From contig JAKZAN010000004.1 of the NCBI GenBank assembly GCA_023053545.1, positions 11,098,001-11,162,000 on the forward strand: 64,000 nucleotides of DNA, given 5' to 3'. Under the pieces are notes generated by a model, which saw only the letters and a program-made list of their open reading frames with translations, did not search any database and was not told where the DNA came from. Position 1 is the first letter of the stretch; every line of letters starts with the position of its first letter. Origin of the DNA: Lepidurus packardi (Eukaryota > Arthropoda > Branchiopoda > Notostraca > Triopsidae). The translations under genes were made by a program, and so were the position numbers. This document shows, one piece after another, positions 48,830 to 60,881 of the stretch.

Positions 48830-49000
48830 GCCATAAAAAACACATGTTGAGATTCTGATGGATTCGTGTAGGTTTCATTATGCTAAGAATGTTGAGTTTT
48901 GTTTCGTTTCTTTGGGAGCAGCCGTTCACGAGTTATGGCCACGCAAACTTGAGGTTTATGATGTCACGGACGTATCGTCGCGCGGCTTATGGGCGCTTTA
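48830..49000 (-). repeat. Dispersed repeat, family I copy 2 (reverse orientation)
   Basis: Reverse complement of the segment at 29041-29210. The 15-bp core AGCCGTTCACGAGTT at 48920-48934 is identical to the complement of 29107-29121, and the flanking blocks keep the same order for about 170 bp. The CRE-like site is degraded here to TGATGTCA on the + strand. Confidence 0.7.
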
Positions 49001-49199
49001 TAGCTTGTTTGCTGTTTGCTCCCATCACTAACACAGTAAAACAAGAAAAAAGATACGTCTATCACGCCATCAAGTCACGTAGACCAATTTTCTAAAATTC
49101 CTTTGGTTAATAGCTTACTCAATACTTTAAACATGATGGACAGGAATCATTCGAAATTTTTTTCTCGATTTTTAAATAAGCTTTTTTGGGGGGGACGTA

Positions 49200-49433
49200 G
49201 ACACAAGAACTACTCGACAAAAGAACTTCAGTGCACCCGACTTAAGGACTACGAATTTCGACTTAAGAACGCAAACCCTAACCTAACTTAACCTAGTCCT
49301 AATCTAATGTAAACCTAACCTAATCTAACCTAACATAGTCCTTAACCTAATCTAGACCTAATTTAACCTAATGTAACCTATCCTCGTCGGTGTTCGTCGT
49401 CCTTCTGTCGAGTCGTCCTTGTGTCGCGTTGCT
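49200..49433. mobile_element. TTAGG-core hairpin element, family D copy 2
   Basis: The left arm GACACAAG..CTACTCGAC, GTGCACCCGACTTAAGGACT and ACTTAAGAACGCAAACCC leads to a CCTAA-rich core (49274-49380, opposite strand sense to copy 1). The right end is GTCGAGTCGTCCTTGTGTCG followed by CGTTGC. Arms are diverged but inverted. The outer CGCGACACAAGG motif is shared with copies 1 and 3. Confidence 0.72.
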
Positions 49434-52400
49434 GTTTTTGTGTGGCTAATATGAACAGGCTATATAAACTGTGGCTGTTAATTCTTAGGCGAGGATTGGG
49501 GGTAAAAGTGAAATTCCAAAATGGTAGTAGTAGGATAAAGGGCGTTAGTTTTTGAGATTGAATGCGATTATAAAGCTTTTGAATTTAAAAACGCATTTGG
49601 CGCTCGGCATTCAGCAACTTTTGGGGTTCAGAAACAAGTTATGGTTCGCTGTTGCGAAGGCTTCGCACACTTTATAATTGCGGGTCTGATAGCTCATATG
49701 TTGGGAAGGCGTCAGAGCCTGACATTTGCACTTAAAAACACATATCCAAAGCGTTTAAGCTTCACAGCTACCAATTTACACCTGTCAAGGAGCCCCTTTT
49801 CATCATAATCTCCGAAAAGGGGAAATTTTCCTTATTTTTTCCTTATTATATTATGGCAGGTGACCTGTTATGAGTGAAGCTTCACTTCTTGTGTTTACAG
49901 AATTCCGAGAGGTCACTCTTTCCGGTTCGTTCTTATTTTCTCTCTTGATATTCTTTTCGTAGCAGAAACTTTGACCCTCCAAAGTCATTCAGAATCTTCA
50001 GGAGTCTTTAAAATGGACGATATGGTCCGTTTTATGGCGCCATCTGTCTTCATCATGTTATCAGCTTACGGGAAATATAGGTATGCTGTTCCACATGCAC
50101 GTCGTAAAGTCATTTTTTCGTTACGAAAGGCCAATTCTCCCAAAAGCATTATTGCTTCTAGCCCTCAAATAAAAACAAAAACGGTTTTGTTATTTCTAAT
50201 GAAAGGATGTGTTGGGATGCCCATATTGGCTTGAACTTTCTTACAAGAAAAATAAATCCTGAAGAAAAAAGAAAAAGAAGCATTCGAATGGGTCATGTTG
50301 CCAGCTGAGGCTGTTAAAACCAGTGTTTCTTACTTCCTTTTTTTCACGTTTTTTAGCACCCAACATCACGTTACCGTGTGCAACTCCGCTATAAACGGAT
50401 CGGGACAACCAAACTTGGACTTGGAAACCAAACTAAGCAGCTAAGCTGCTATTTACTTGATGTTGTTTTCTTACGTTCGTTTGGGGACGATTTGCGCTTA
50501 CTTGCGCTCCTGTGATGGTCAACCTTTTGCATACTTATTAGTAACCACAAACGCCGCCCCCCAAATTGGGGGCGCTCTTTCCCTTGGCGTTTCAAATTTC
50601 AGCGAATTGAAATTTTCAGCGCATTGAGTTTAGCAACGAGATCCAAGTCTCAAATCTGCGAATCTCCTTCAACAATTTTCACCTTTTAACTATAGCTTGC
50701 TGAAGACTCACAAACTTTCAAGACAAAGGGGGCGGGGCTTGTAGGAAAGCTTATTTGAGGAAATTGCGGTATCCTATTTAGATAATTATAGGGCACGGGG
50801 TTTTATCTTTTCGGTATATAGCTTTAAGGCTTTTTTTTACCTCTTTTTTATTGCTTTTCTTACATTGTTTTGTGGATTTTTGGCGTTTGAAAAAGCGACG
50901 TATGCCAGGAGGGAGAGAGAGGGAGTCCTATATACATAGGATTATGGTTAGGACTTTGGAGAGAAAAATGTGGGCAGGAATTCAATTTGACATTCTTCCC
51001 CAACGCGTGATTGAAAAGAGTCCCGGCATCTTTTTTTTTTTTTTTTCAAAAGTGCTGCGTTTTGGGGCGTGGTTAAGAAACTGGGGACTTTAGGGCACAG
51101 CAGGCGGAATATTAGTACAGTCTTTTTTGGTTTAAAAGACCAAGAACACAACCCCCGCCGATTCTTTGATTTGCTCTCGTTTGTTTCCATCCCAAGACAG
51201 TCCCATTACTCTTACCTTTTCCTCTGGCGTAAGAAACGAGACTTGTTGTTTCAAAAGAAGATTTTTTCTTTTCATCTTTAGGCACCTTGGAATGCTTGGA
51301 AGTGCCGTGTAATTCCCAAACATTGATAATCATAGTCTTATTTTTTTTAAAAAAATTTCCCCGTGAAAGGGCTTATGAATCTAAACAGCTTTTAATGCCA
51401 ATAGTTCTAATTTTATATAAATATCAGTTCTGTTTTATATAAATAGAGTTCTCTATATAGTTCTATTTAGTTCTATATATAGTTCTATTTTATATCAATA
51501 TATTCTAATTTTATATAAATACCAGTGTCTTTTTGGACAGTTTGGACAAACCTGGACTTTTTTATTTTTTTGTTTTCTTAATCTTTAATCACTTCAAATT
51601 TCCGGTGTTAAATAAATTTCAAGTTTTATTTAAGAAATGAGTACAATGAGTCGTGATGGAATCTGATTAATAATGATTAGCTTTGAGAAGCTGCCATTAG
51701 TAACTGACTAGTGTTGGGAATTATTACGTTAGTTGCGGTACAGAGAACTTGCAGTTTAGCTCCAAATCGAGCTCATCCTTTCTTCCTGACGAAAAAACAT
51801 AGTGGAAACTTTTGAAATATGAGCTCGCGTTGGTGTAATTTAGCTTCAATGGTCGTTGCGTTTTAATTCTATACCTTGTTTCTAATTTCTATTTTACCTT
51901 TCAGGGTTAGCATCGAAGCTCTCATTAATTAGAATGTTTGTGAACAGAAATGAGGCTTAATTCACAGCTTAGAGGAAATATCCAACCGTTTTGGAGCTCA
52001 AGGTTCAGGTTCAGGTGGGTTCATATGCAAAATTAACTCTGTGGAGTCGAGGTGCGAGCGAGAGGAGTGTAATGATAATAATATGTTTCCGACGTGAGAC
52101 AGATATGACCGTGTGGTTCTTTTATTTTTCTTCAATTTTTTCCTCTCCCTCCCCAAAAAGAAGCCGAAAAACTAAAACAAAAGCGTGTGTAGATGTTAGA
52201 AAATGTATGTGTATGTGTGTGGGGGGTGCAGGACACGCGACCTCTGCGTTCATAAATCGCTAAACTAGGAAGTGTCCTCCCCTTTTCCAAGCCCCAAGAT
52301 TTGCTTCTTTTCTCTTCTTCTTCTTCTTGAGCTTGTTTTTTTCTTCTCAACTCTCCCAGACGCAACGCATCGAACCTCTCCAATTATCCCCCTTAACTCA

Positions 52401-53639
52401 AAACGATATCTCCTAGCGTTTTCCTTGAGTTGTAATTTTCTCAGCTTTTCTCAAATCCGCTTCTTTTATTTTCTAATCTTCGCCCTGTTGAGAAACCACT
52501 TCTCCAAATGTAACCTGTTAGCAAATGTAACCCGTAATCTAGCAAAATCCGAAAATTTAAAAACCTCTTTGAAAATTCTCAATAATTTCAGAGCCCGAAC
52601 ACTTGTCGCCCTATGGGATTATTCGACAGTCACTCTCGGATGGCGTAGGAGTTTTTGATCTGAATGTGTAAACGATCAGTGCCTTTTAAAAAGCCGGAAA
52701 GGTTGTGTGACGGTGGGAGTTGGGACAGCCCCATGATGGATGATGGAGGACATCCCGTTGGGATTCGGGGCCCATCCTGTTAGGTCGACTAGGAAGGCAC
52801 AACATAAAACCTAACCTAACACCAGCCAAACGGAATTACACATACCCACACCACACACACACTCGGATTTTCCCACGCATGAGAGCGATTTTCCTTTAGC
52901 TTCAATTTATCAGACCACTATTAGCCAGAGGAACACAAGTTAGAGGTTAAACATTGGAATCATGCTGGGGGAGTGGTCCAATTATCCCGCCACGAAGATC
53001 CATAACAAGCAGGAAACACCGCACTTTTTCTTTTGCTCGCTTTTGGCCTAAATCAAGCGGCACCATGTGTGTGTTGCTTTGAAAGACTCACGGCTTTAAT
53101 GGACTGTATTTAAAAAAAAAAAGAAAAAATAGTTCTAAAAGGGTGGATTTGGTTTTACTCTTTTTTTGTCTTATTACTTTTAACATTATAACGCGTCAGA
53201 GTCAACCATAAAACTGCTTGGGAATAAAAACGAGCACAATTAAACACGTCTACTTTTTCCCAAGAATGGAAGAGAATCAGCATGAGGATATGAAAATAGC
53301 AAGACAAGGAGGCTGGGCTGCCTCCCCCAAAGTGATTCCCCGCGGAGCCAAATTGTTCCGTTTGGTGCAGTTTTCCATAACTACCGATATTCCAAGACAT
53401 GCGCGTTTGATGACATCACGATCCTATCAAGTCCCAAATCTTGCTCTTTCTTTTTGTTTCTCTTGAGCGGAAAAAAAGATAAAAGGCTTTTATTTTATTC
53501 ATTTTTTTTCTGTCTCCCTTTTGAGTTACAATATGATCAGGCTAGCCCGTGAGCACGACAATGCTACTTGGGGTGCAAAGTCGCTTCATTTTTCTCCTGG
53601 AATTTTGAATCAAAACAGTGACTCTCGCCTCCAATGGAA
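49434..53639. other. Intergenic, no gene seen
   Basis: Small items only: a hairpin CCCCTTTTC/GAAAAGGGG at 49793-49822, a GC hairpin CGCCCCC/GGGGGCG at 50555-50574, GTTCTATATA repeats at about 51427-51515, and a short AACCTAACCTAAC tract at 52809-52821. No supported exon. Confidence 0.4.
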
Positions 53640-54214
53640 TGCATTGAATGTTAATCGTATCACCTTCATTGGGACGCACTTGAATGGCAACGCGACACAA
53701 GGTCGACTCGACAAAAGGACTTCGGTAAACGACATAAGGACGAGGTTAGGCTAAGTTAGGTTAAGGTTAGGTCGAATGCAGTGAGTGATAACCGTATCGC
53801 ATTCATTGGAATTGAACCTAAAGAACGCACTTATGACAACGCGAAACAAGGTCGACTCGAGAAAAGGACTTCGGTAACCGACATAAGGACTAGGTTGGGC
53901 TAAGTTAGGTTAAGGTTAGGTCGAATGCAGTGAATGATAACCGTATCGCATTCATTGGAGTTGAACCTTAATTGAACAACTTGTGGCAACATGACACAAG
54001 GTCGACTCGACGGAAGGACAACGGTGCACCCGACTTATGGACGGCAAACTCCGACTCAAGGACTAGAAACCTCGACTTAAGGACTGCGAATTTGGACTTT
54101 AGGACTACAACCCCCGATGTAAGGACTAGCTTCGGTTAAGTTGAGTTAGGGGCTTGCAGTCCATAAGTCGGGTGCACCCAAGTCCTTTGGTCGAATCGTC
54201 CTTGTGTCGACCAA
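53640..54214. mobile_element. TTAGG-core hairpin element, family D copy 3, with tandem-duplicated left part
   Basis: The left-end motif with ACAAGGTCGACTCGA occurs at about 53697, 53846 and 53996, so a roughly 150-bp block (arm, TTAGG-like tract, then GATAACCGTATCGCATTCATT) is present about three times. The third is followed by 21-bp units (CCGACTCAAGGACTAGAAAC, TCGACTTAAGGACTGCGAAT) and the inverted right end with GTCGGGTGCACCCAAGTCCT and ATCGTCCTTGTGTCG at 54209. It shows how the module amplifies together with adjoining DNA. Confidence 0.72.
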
Positions 54215-55955
54215 CTGTGTGCCGGCGAAATCGAAGATTACGTAACGCTTAGAGAGTTCTCGGCGGGCTTAGAACTTTAACATGGCAGTTGTAATGGCAT
54301 GCTTGTAACGCTCGCAACCGATCAAGAAATAAAATGCAATAAAAAAAAGTTCCAATCGTAATCTTATGCATGACGTGTTGGGCTCGTTTTGGCCGAGGCA
54401 CAAAATCGCTGTCATTTGTTTCATGCGCGGTTGATCAGAACTAACGCCGCGCAGTTTTGATGGAGCACAGCAGGCCACACTGTGGCAACAAAGGGTTGGG
54501 ACTTTTGGGGGTTTGGGACTTAAAGCTACCCATTACTTACGAGCCAAAAGTTGATGTGCTTGATGGCTAATGCATTCATCTCTCGTCTATCTTGTTCCGG
54601 GCTTATATATAAGATGTGTGTATGCATATGTGGGTCCCAAGAGTGTGTTAGTGAGCGCAAAAAGGTAAAATAAAAAATAAATAAAATAAAATCGAAGCTC
54701 TGCTTGTAATACTACGAACGATTCGTCGGGTTTTTGATAGAGTTGTTTGTTGGCCAGCCAGAACACAAGCCATAAGTGAGCCCCGTGCTGGGTCCTCTTT
54801 GCCATGCATGTTTTCTGCCCTGGCCATCCTCTTCTTAATGAGATGAGAGATATATACGTTATCCGGCTTTTACACCAACAGCCATACTTATATGACATCA
54901 TCTACCGGGAATAAATCCCTGCCCCCTTTTTCTTCATCATATTATCGGCAGACTTTCGCTAAAGCTTTATCAATGGAAATTTTCAACGCCAGTTCCAAAT
55001 CTAATTTTGGTTATTAATTTTTCAAATATTACAATATTGGAAGTTTGGAAAGTTTCAAGTCTTACAATGTCTTTCAATTTTACAATATTTCAGTTTTGAC
55101 ATCTTAAAAGGTTCAAAATGGGCTTTACTTGCTACTTCAAATCTTTTAAAGATGTAAATGTTGAATTTTCTTAGGACTTTAACACTTGGTTTGTTTAAAT
55201 GTAGAAATAGAAAATTACGGTCTTGGATTTTTTTAATTTATGAATGTGAATTCCATCTAATGTTTTAAATCTGAACGGATTTAAAAGCAGGGAGTGACTG
55301 ATTCATATTATTGGAATGTTTTCTTATGGCATTTAGGGGCAAAGAAGTGGTAAAAGGGGTGAATTTGGATAAAAAAAATGTCTCTACGCACGTGCGAGGT
55401 ATTATAGCCCGATATGGGATGGGATCCCCTGCCTGGGTTTGTGGCGAGTTCTTGATCAAAGCACATGAGCCCTCGTAGACCAGGATCCTATTATCTTTCC
55501 ATATCGATCGCAAATCACGTCAAGGGGTCTTGGGGCTCTATCTTTTGTATAGTTCTGTTGGCATGATAAACACAAAGCAAGAAAGCCACTCCAATACATA
55601 GCTTGAGAAGAGAGAGAGAGAGAGGGAAATGCCAAGATCTTGATTTAAGATTAGGTCCTTGGATTCGCCGGGTTTATAATCGTTTGTATCATTCCGATAT
55701 GACTTTTTTTTGCAGCTGGGCGAGCTTCCATCTGGTCTCTCCCCTTTTTTCTTTTTTTAAGAAAGAACGCGTATTGCGTCATCTTGATAGCCCCCACAGT
55801 CTGTCAATTAAAAATCTAGCTTCTCTCTCTTGCTCCTGACTTGGAAAACAAAGATTCCAATAAAAGGAGACAAAGATTCCAATAAAAGTGTTGAAAAGCA
55901 CTATTCTTAAGCAACCTATTTCTAACTTAATGTTTCACTTTGACTCCATTGCCAG
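54215..55955. other. Intergenic, no gene seen
   Basis: Less AT-rich at 54260-54900, with one 104-codon minus-strand frame of no recognisable similarity. A GA microsatellite lies at about 55608-55625. Confidence 0.4.
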
Positions 55956-56366
55956 TTAAGGCCTGAGCTTATTGATGCGAAACAATCACAGATGGAGCTG
56001 ATGTTTGTTATATTTTGGGTGAAAACCTTGCATTAAAAAGTAAAATAGATATACGTAGCTAATTTTCGGCTTGTTTGGCTTCGAAAAAGTACAACTTGTC
56101 ATCCACAGTTTGCTGTAGCAGCACAATGTCCCAAATCAAGTCGGAACAAGATTTCTCGGAAACGGCTGGTCAGATTTGAATGTAATTTAAGATTGAATGT
56201 TACTAATTCATTATTCATTGGAAAGAAGGTGGTTCTGCACTAGCTTTTAGTATGCTCAAGCTTACTCCTGCCAAGGACTTTTTTTTCGCTCAATTTCAAC
56301 GAAAAGTTGTTCCAAAATTCCCCGTGCTTACCGACTATACCGAGCTAAGGTATACGGGAACCTTAA
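55956..56366 (+). mobile_element. TTAA-flanked MITE-like element, copy A2
   Basis: TTAA at 55956-55959 and 56363-56366. The right inverted end, read inward, is GGTTCCCGTATACCTTAGCT; the left end is GGCCTGAGCTTATTGATGCG, a shortened version. The interior is colinear with A1 (reversed), including ACAGTTTGCTGTAGCAGCAC and the TTTCTCGGAAACGGCTG segment. No coding capacity. Confidence 0.75.
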
Positions 56367-58679
56367 GTATCCGTATTCGTCATTTCCCACTTGTTTGAAA
56401 CAATAAGTACTCTCTTGCGCCATTCCTTTTTAGTATCAGTCTTGTTAGTGTAGGAACCTGAGAATCTCGGAAAGCCTCTACTCTTCTTAACCCTTACTGA
56501 AAACAATAGAAGAGATGCTAGTCAAAGCAAGTCCAAGCTGTCGAGAAAGGACTTTCTGTTTAATTTAGGGCGTTTGAATCTCTTACATTCTTGTGTAGGT
56601 ATCCCTGGAAGCCCAAGATTAGGAATTTGATGGATCGCTGGTGCTCCCAAGACATGTTAAGAGAACAACCACAAAGCAAGGCGCAGGAGCACAAAGGATG
56701 ACTTGAACAAGATCCGGATGACTTGATGATGAACACTTGACCTCTTCACTTGCCTCTTTGAACTCGGTTGGCCGTCCGTTAGTAGCTAAATCTCGTCAAT
56801 CTTTCAGACTTTCCTAATCCAATAACCTTCTATGGTAATCCATTGCCTTGGCTTTCCAGTTAAATTTCCCAGCTCATCCCTTGATGCTTTTCTCTTTAAG
56901 TTTTTCTCTTCTCTTTTAATTTTGCCTTGGAAGTCGGGGACTTAACTTTGTTTTGGTTTGCGTAGGTGGAAAGCACTCTAATTAGTGTCGTCGAACTCAA
57001 TGACAAGGCAGACAGCTCAGATTGTCAGGTCTATTAACCCAACCTGCTAATTTGGAGTTTCCCAAACCCTTCTCCGCTCCAAAAATAAAAATAAATGCTC
57101 AGATCTGAACACAACAGATTGAGACTCATCAACGCGGCCAAACAAGTTGAAGGTGCGTGTGATGCGCTCATTTCCATCTTAATCGTCAGTCAAGATAGAT
57201 CGGGGGCCCGTCAAAGTCTTCAGTTTTTGCCTTACTGGTACTGGGTCATCCCACTGTACTGCCGAAAAGCAAAAAAGAAAGGGGGGCAACACACACAATG
57301 TTAAAAAAAAGGGAGAAAAATTCCGGTGAAGGAGAATTTCACCATTAACCCCCCCCGTGGTCAAGAAGATCACGTATCACATTGGGGATTACCATACAAA
57401 TGTGCTGTTTTAATTTTTCCAGGGCAAGGCACACACAAAAGAAATAGTCTTACAACCAAGGCAGCCAACTTGTGAAAAAAGGGGGTTGGGGGGAAGAGAT
57501 AGATAGGTAGTGTGTTAACCAGACGTGCTTTATGGGTTTATGCTCTTATCCACACCGAGTATAACGCGTCTCCATTCATTATCCTGTCTAAACACACACA
57601 CAACTTGATTCAAGATTCTTCTTTTTTTGCCTTGTATCCTTTCACGGGTCCAAAGTGTGAGGAACATGGAGGGATAATTATCACGACAATTTATTGACGG
57701 ATGTCTTCACCTTTGTTTTATTTTATTTCTTTGGCACTTTTGGAAAGCTGGCAGTGGTGGCTTAATATGCTTAACATGGGGAAGCCAGTGTAATAATTTC
57801 TTATGCGAGAGACACAAATTCTAGAAAGACAGAGAAGGACAGAGTTCAGTTAAGTGCGCTGTTAGCATGCGTCCAGGGATATTGCCAGGTCTTTTCTGTC
57901 TCATTCTATAGTCTAGACTACGAAATGACCTAAAAGATTGGAACTTGAAAGAATAAAAATGGAAAATTATCAGTCCGAGGGAAAGCTCTAGAACACCGCG
58001 GATGGAATCTTGATTTCCTGCCTCCGCAACATATCCAAAGTGCCCTTTCGCCTCTTGGTCAAGGCGGTCAAACTAGAAGTCTTTACATCTACCTCCTTTG
58101 TGTAACGCTTGTTTGCTTTAATAGATGTAAAATTAGAATTTCAGTTATATTACAAATCTTGAAAGATATTACGAAACTAAAAGGCTCGAACGCAGTGCAT
58201 TTCATTCGTAACTGCGGCGTGGTAAGGTCTATGGGATAAATACAGAATCTAAGTAGGATTAATATGAAATAAATAGCGAACTTATATAGAATTCATATAA
58301 TCTAAGTAGTGAAATCACAGAAGACCATATTGGATTGAGCTACTCAATATAGATTCCATTGAAAAATGACTCAATGAATGAGTCAATGTACTTTTCTAAT
58401 GCAGTTAAATGCATCAATCTCTTTGCTGGTTAATCACTTATAGAGCATACAAATAGACTTAGAAACGTAAGTAAGCTAGAACTACTCTAGAAGATGTAGC
58501 CAAGTTCTCAGTGATATCGCGAACCTCGGTAAGCATGATTGAATTGAACTAAAAAATTTAAAGCTTTGCTTTCTCATATGCTTCCAATGTTTTTTTTGTA
58601 TTGCATTTCTCGAAAGACTTGGGTAGCATCTTCGAAATTGCGTGTAAAATCTTAAACAGTGAGACCTCTTGCTATGGTT
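56367..58679. other. Intergenic, no gene seen
   Basis: No exon recognised. A palindromic pair of AP-1-type sites, TGACTCAATGAATGAGTCA, lies at 58367-58385. Confidence 0.4.
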
Positions 58680-58959
58680 TTAGGGTTCCCGCATGCCTTA
58701 TTGATGCGAAACAGTCACAGATGGCACTGATGTTTGTTATTGTTTTGCGAAAGCCTTGCGTAAGAAAGAAACACATAGCTAATGGCCGGCTTGTTTTGCA
58801 AAATGGTGGACTGGTTGTACACTAGCTGTTAGTATGCTTCAACTTACTCTCAAAGACTATTTTCATGGAATGTCCTGGTTCTAACGAAAAGTTGTTTCGA
58901 AACATGTGAATTCCCCATGCTAACCGCCGCCACCGAGCTACGGTATACCGGAGCGTTAA
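58680..58959 (+). mobile_element. TTAA-flanked MITE-like element, copy A3, internally deleted
   Basis: The left flank is TTAG (58680-58683, one change from TTAA) and the right is TTAA (58956-58959). Left end GGTTCCCGCATGCCTTA and right end, read inward, CGCTCCGGTATACCGTA are imperfect inverted repeats. It matches A2 from GATGCGAAACA(A/G)TCACAGAT through CTAGCT.TTAGTATGCT to the end, but lacks about 120 bp of the interior with the GCTGTAGCAGCAC block. Confidence 0.72.
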
Positions 58960-60393
58960 GGAAAGCTTCGAAGAAATCCAAAGACTTTCGTCTAGGAAAT
59001 TTAGTTCCAGGATTGTGCTGGGGATGGGGCATCTATCCTCTTGGCAAAGAAGCCAATCTGGGTCCTTGTTATGAAAACTGTATGTGCGTGTTATGGCACA
59101 CACAGAGTCTTTGTTCAGGGTGGGGAATATTCGAAGAAAAAAGTGTAGGACGTAAATTCAGGGTAATAACCACAGGAAAAGCGTAGGAGTCAAAGTCGGT
59201 TTGCGTTGTTGTGGCTGTACTGAAAAAGTCCGGCTTCTCTTGCGAGATGATTTAGGGACTTGCGCCGACACTTAAAGAAAAACGAGATGCGATGACGGCT
59301 TGGCGGCTAACAACCAACAAAAAGATGGGGTTAAGCGCTTTTCTCTCTCTAAAGTTCTCTGAAGGTCCCATGATGAGTTTGGAATTTGTGTGACTCTCAC
59401 AAGTTTCTTATTTAACGAGGATCCCGTAAAGGCACACGCGATTGCCGTATTGCTTATGAGGGAAGCTTTACCGTGAATCCCTCAGCAGGGGGACATTGGA
59501 GGGCCAATAAAATATTTTACAAAAAAAAAAGACCAGCAAATGCAAAAGGGGAGGAAGAATAATGAAATGAATAAAAAAGCCGTGAACACAAGAGCAAGAG
59601 AGCGATAATCCATGCCATGGCACCGTAGCGAAAGCTTGAAAACGTTATAAGAATTAAAACTGTTTGGATTCCTTCCTTTTTTTTGGGGGGGGGGGGGGGT
59701 TATAGTTTCCCTTTGTTATTTTTCTTCGTCTTCGGCAGGTGATCAAAAAGCTCACAGGTGTTTTGCGTGATCAAACTCACTTGGTTTCTGTCTTATTAAA
59801 ATATTAAAAAACTGGAAATGCGCCTTTGTTATTAGCTTTATTACGGATACTCACGGGTTGATCTTGGTTACATCAAAGGAAAATCAAAGGATAAATAGAA
59901 GGAAAAAAGAATACAAAAGCAGAGCAATAACAGAAACATAAAGGAGTACAAGGGGTAGAAATGGAGGATGGTTTCTTAAATAGAGAGTATAGAGGCGCTT
60001 TGGAAATTCCTCTAATTTGACATTTGCAAGTCAGGATTGATTTCGTGAGGAAAATCCCTGCAGTGATCTGGATAATTCTTTTTATAGCGGATATAACGTC
60101 ACCCAGCTGGAGACTTTAGTCCAGGGCAGTAATGTGGATCGTGAGGAACCCCAACAATGGCCCCCTAAAAAAAAACCGGGATCATATCCTACTGGGCAAT
60201 ATGGCGCGAGCTACTTCTTAATGATTCTAATGGCGATTTTTTTTCTTTCGGACAACAACGTACAGCTGGAACCTTCTTACAACAGAATGGTTGGAAGCTT
60301 AACACTTAAGTTGTAGTACTAAAATACAAGATGTAAAAACTACAAATTACCGTGAAAGGTGCCACTTAAGAATGGAAGTTGAAAGTCAACATA
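58960..60393. other. Intergenic, no gene seen
   Basis: A T8G15 tract at 59677-59699 is the only striking item. No exon recognised. Confidence 0.4.
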
Positions 60394-60881
60394 GGAACTC
60401 CGACTTAAGGACTAGGTTAGGTTAGGGGTTTGTAGTCCTGAAGTCGGGGTTCCCAGTCCTTACATCGGGGTTTGTAGGGGTTGTGGTCTTTAAGTCAGGG
60501 TTTGTAGTCCCGAAGTCGGGGTTCCCAGTCCTTACATCGGGGGTTGTAGTCCTGAAGTCAGGGTTTGTAGTCCCGAATTCGGGGTTCTCAGTCCTTGCAT
60601 CTGGGTTCGCAGTCCTTACATCGGGGGTTGCAGTCCTGAAGTCAGGGGTTGTAGTCCTTACATCGGGGGTTGCAGTCCTGAAGTCAGGGGTTGTAGTACC
60701 GAAGCCGGGGTTCCCAGTCCTTACATCGGGGTTCACAGTCCTTACATCGGGGATTGTAGTCCTGAAGTCGGGGTTCCCAGTCCTTCTATCGGGGTTTGTA
60801 GGGGTTGCAGTCCTTGAGTCGGAGTTTGCAGTCCATAAGTCGTGTGCACCGTAGTCCTTCCGTCGTGTCGTCCTTGTGTCT
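60394..60881. mobile_element. Family D copy 4, expanded 21-bp unit array
   Basis: A short left part (CCGACTTAAGGACTAGGTTA and GGTTAGG) is followed by about 19 units of 21 bp at 60431-60840, typified by GTCCTTACATCGGGGTTCAC plus A. It then has the shared right end with GTGCACCGTAGTCCTTCCGTC and GTCGTCCTTGTGTC. The 21-bp period keeps both strands open (123 codons +, 167 codons -) with 7-residue peptide repeats such as VLTSGVA and RTTTPDF. These frames are by-products. Confidence 0.85.

Noticed and set aside
53384-53440. TGACATCACGATCC, possibly a third family I copy
   Set aside because: Only about 14 bp match the copy at 29.0 kb and the rest of the element does not align.
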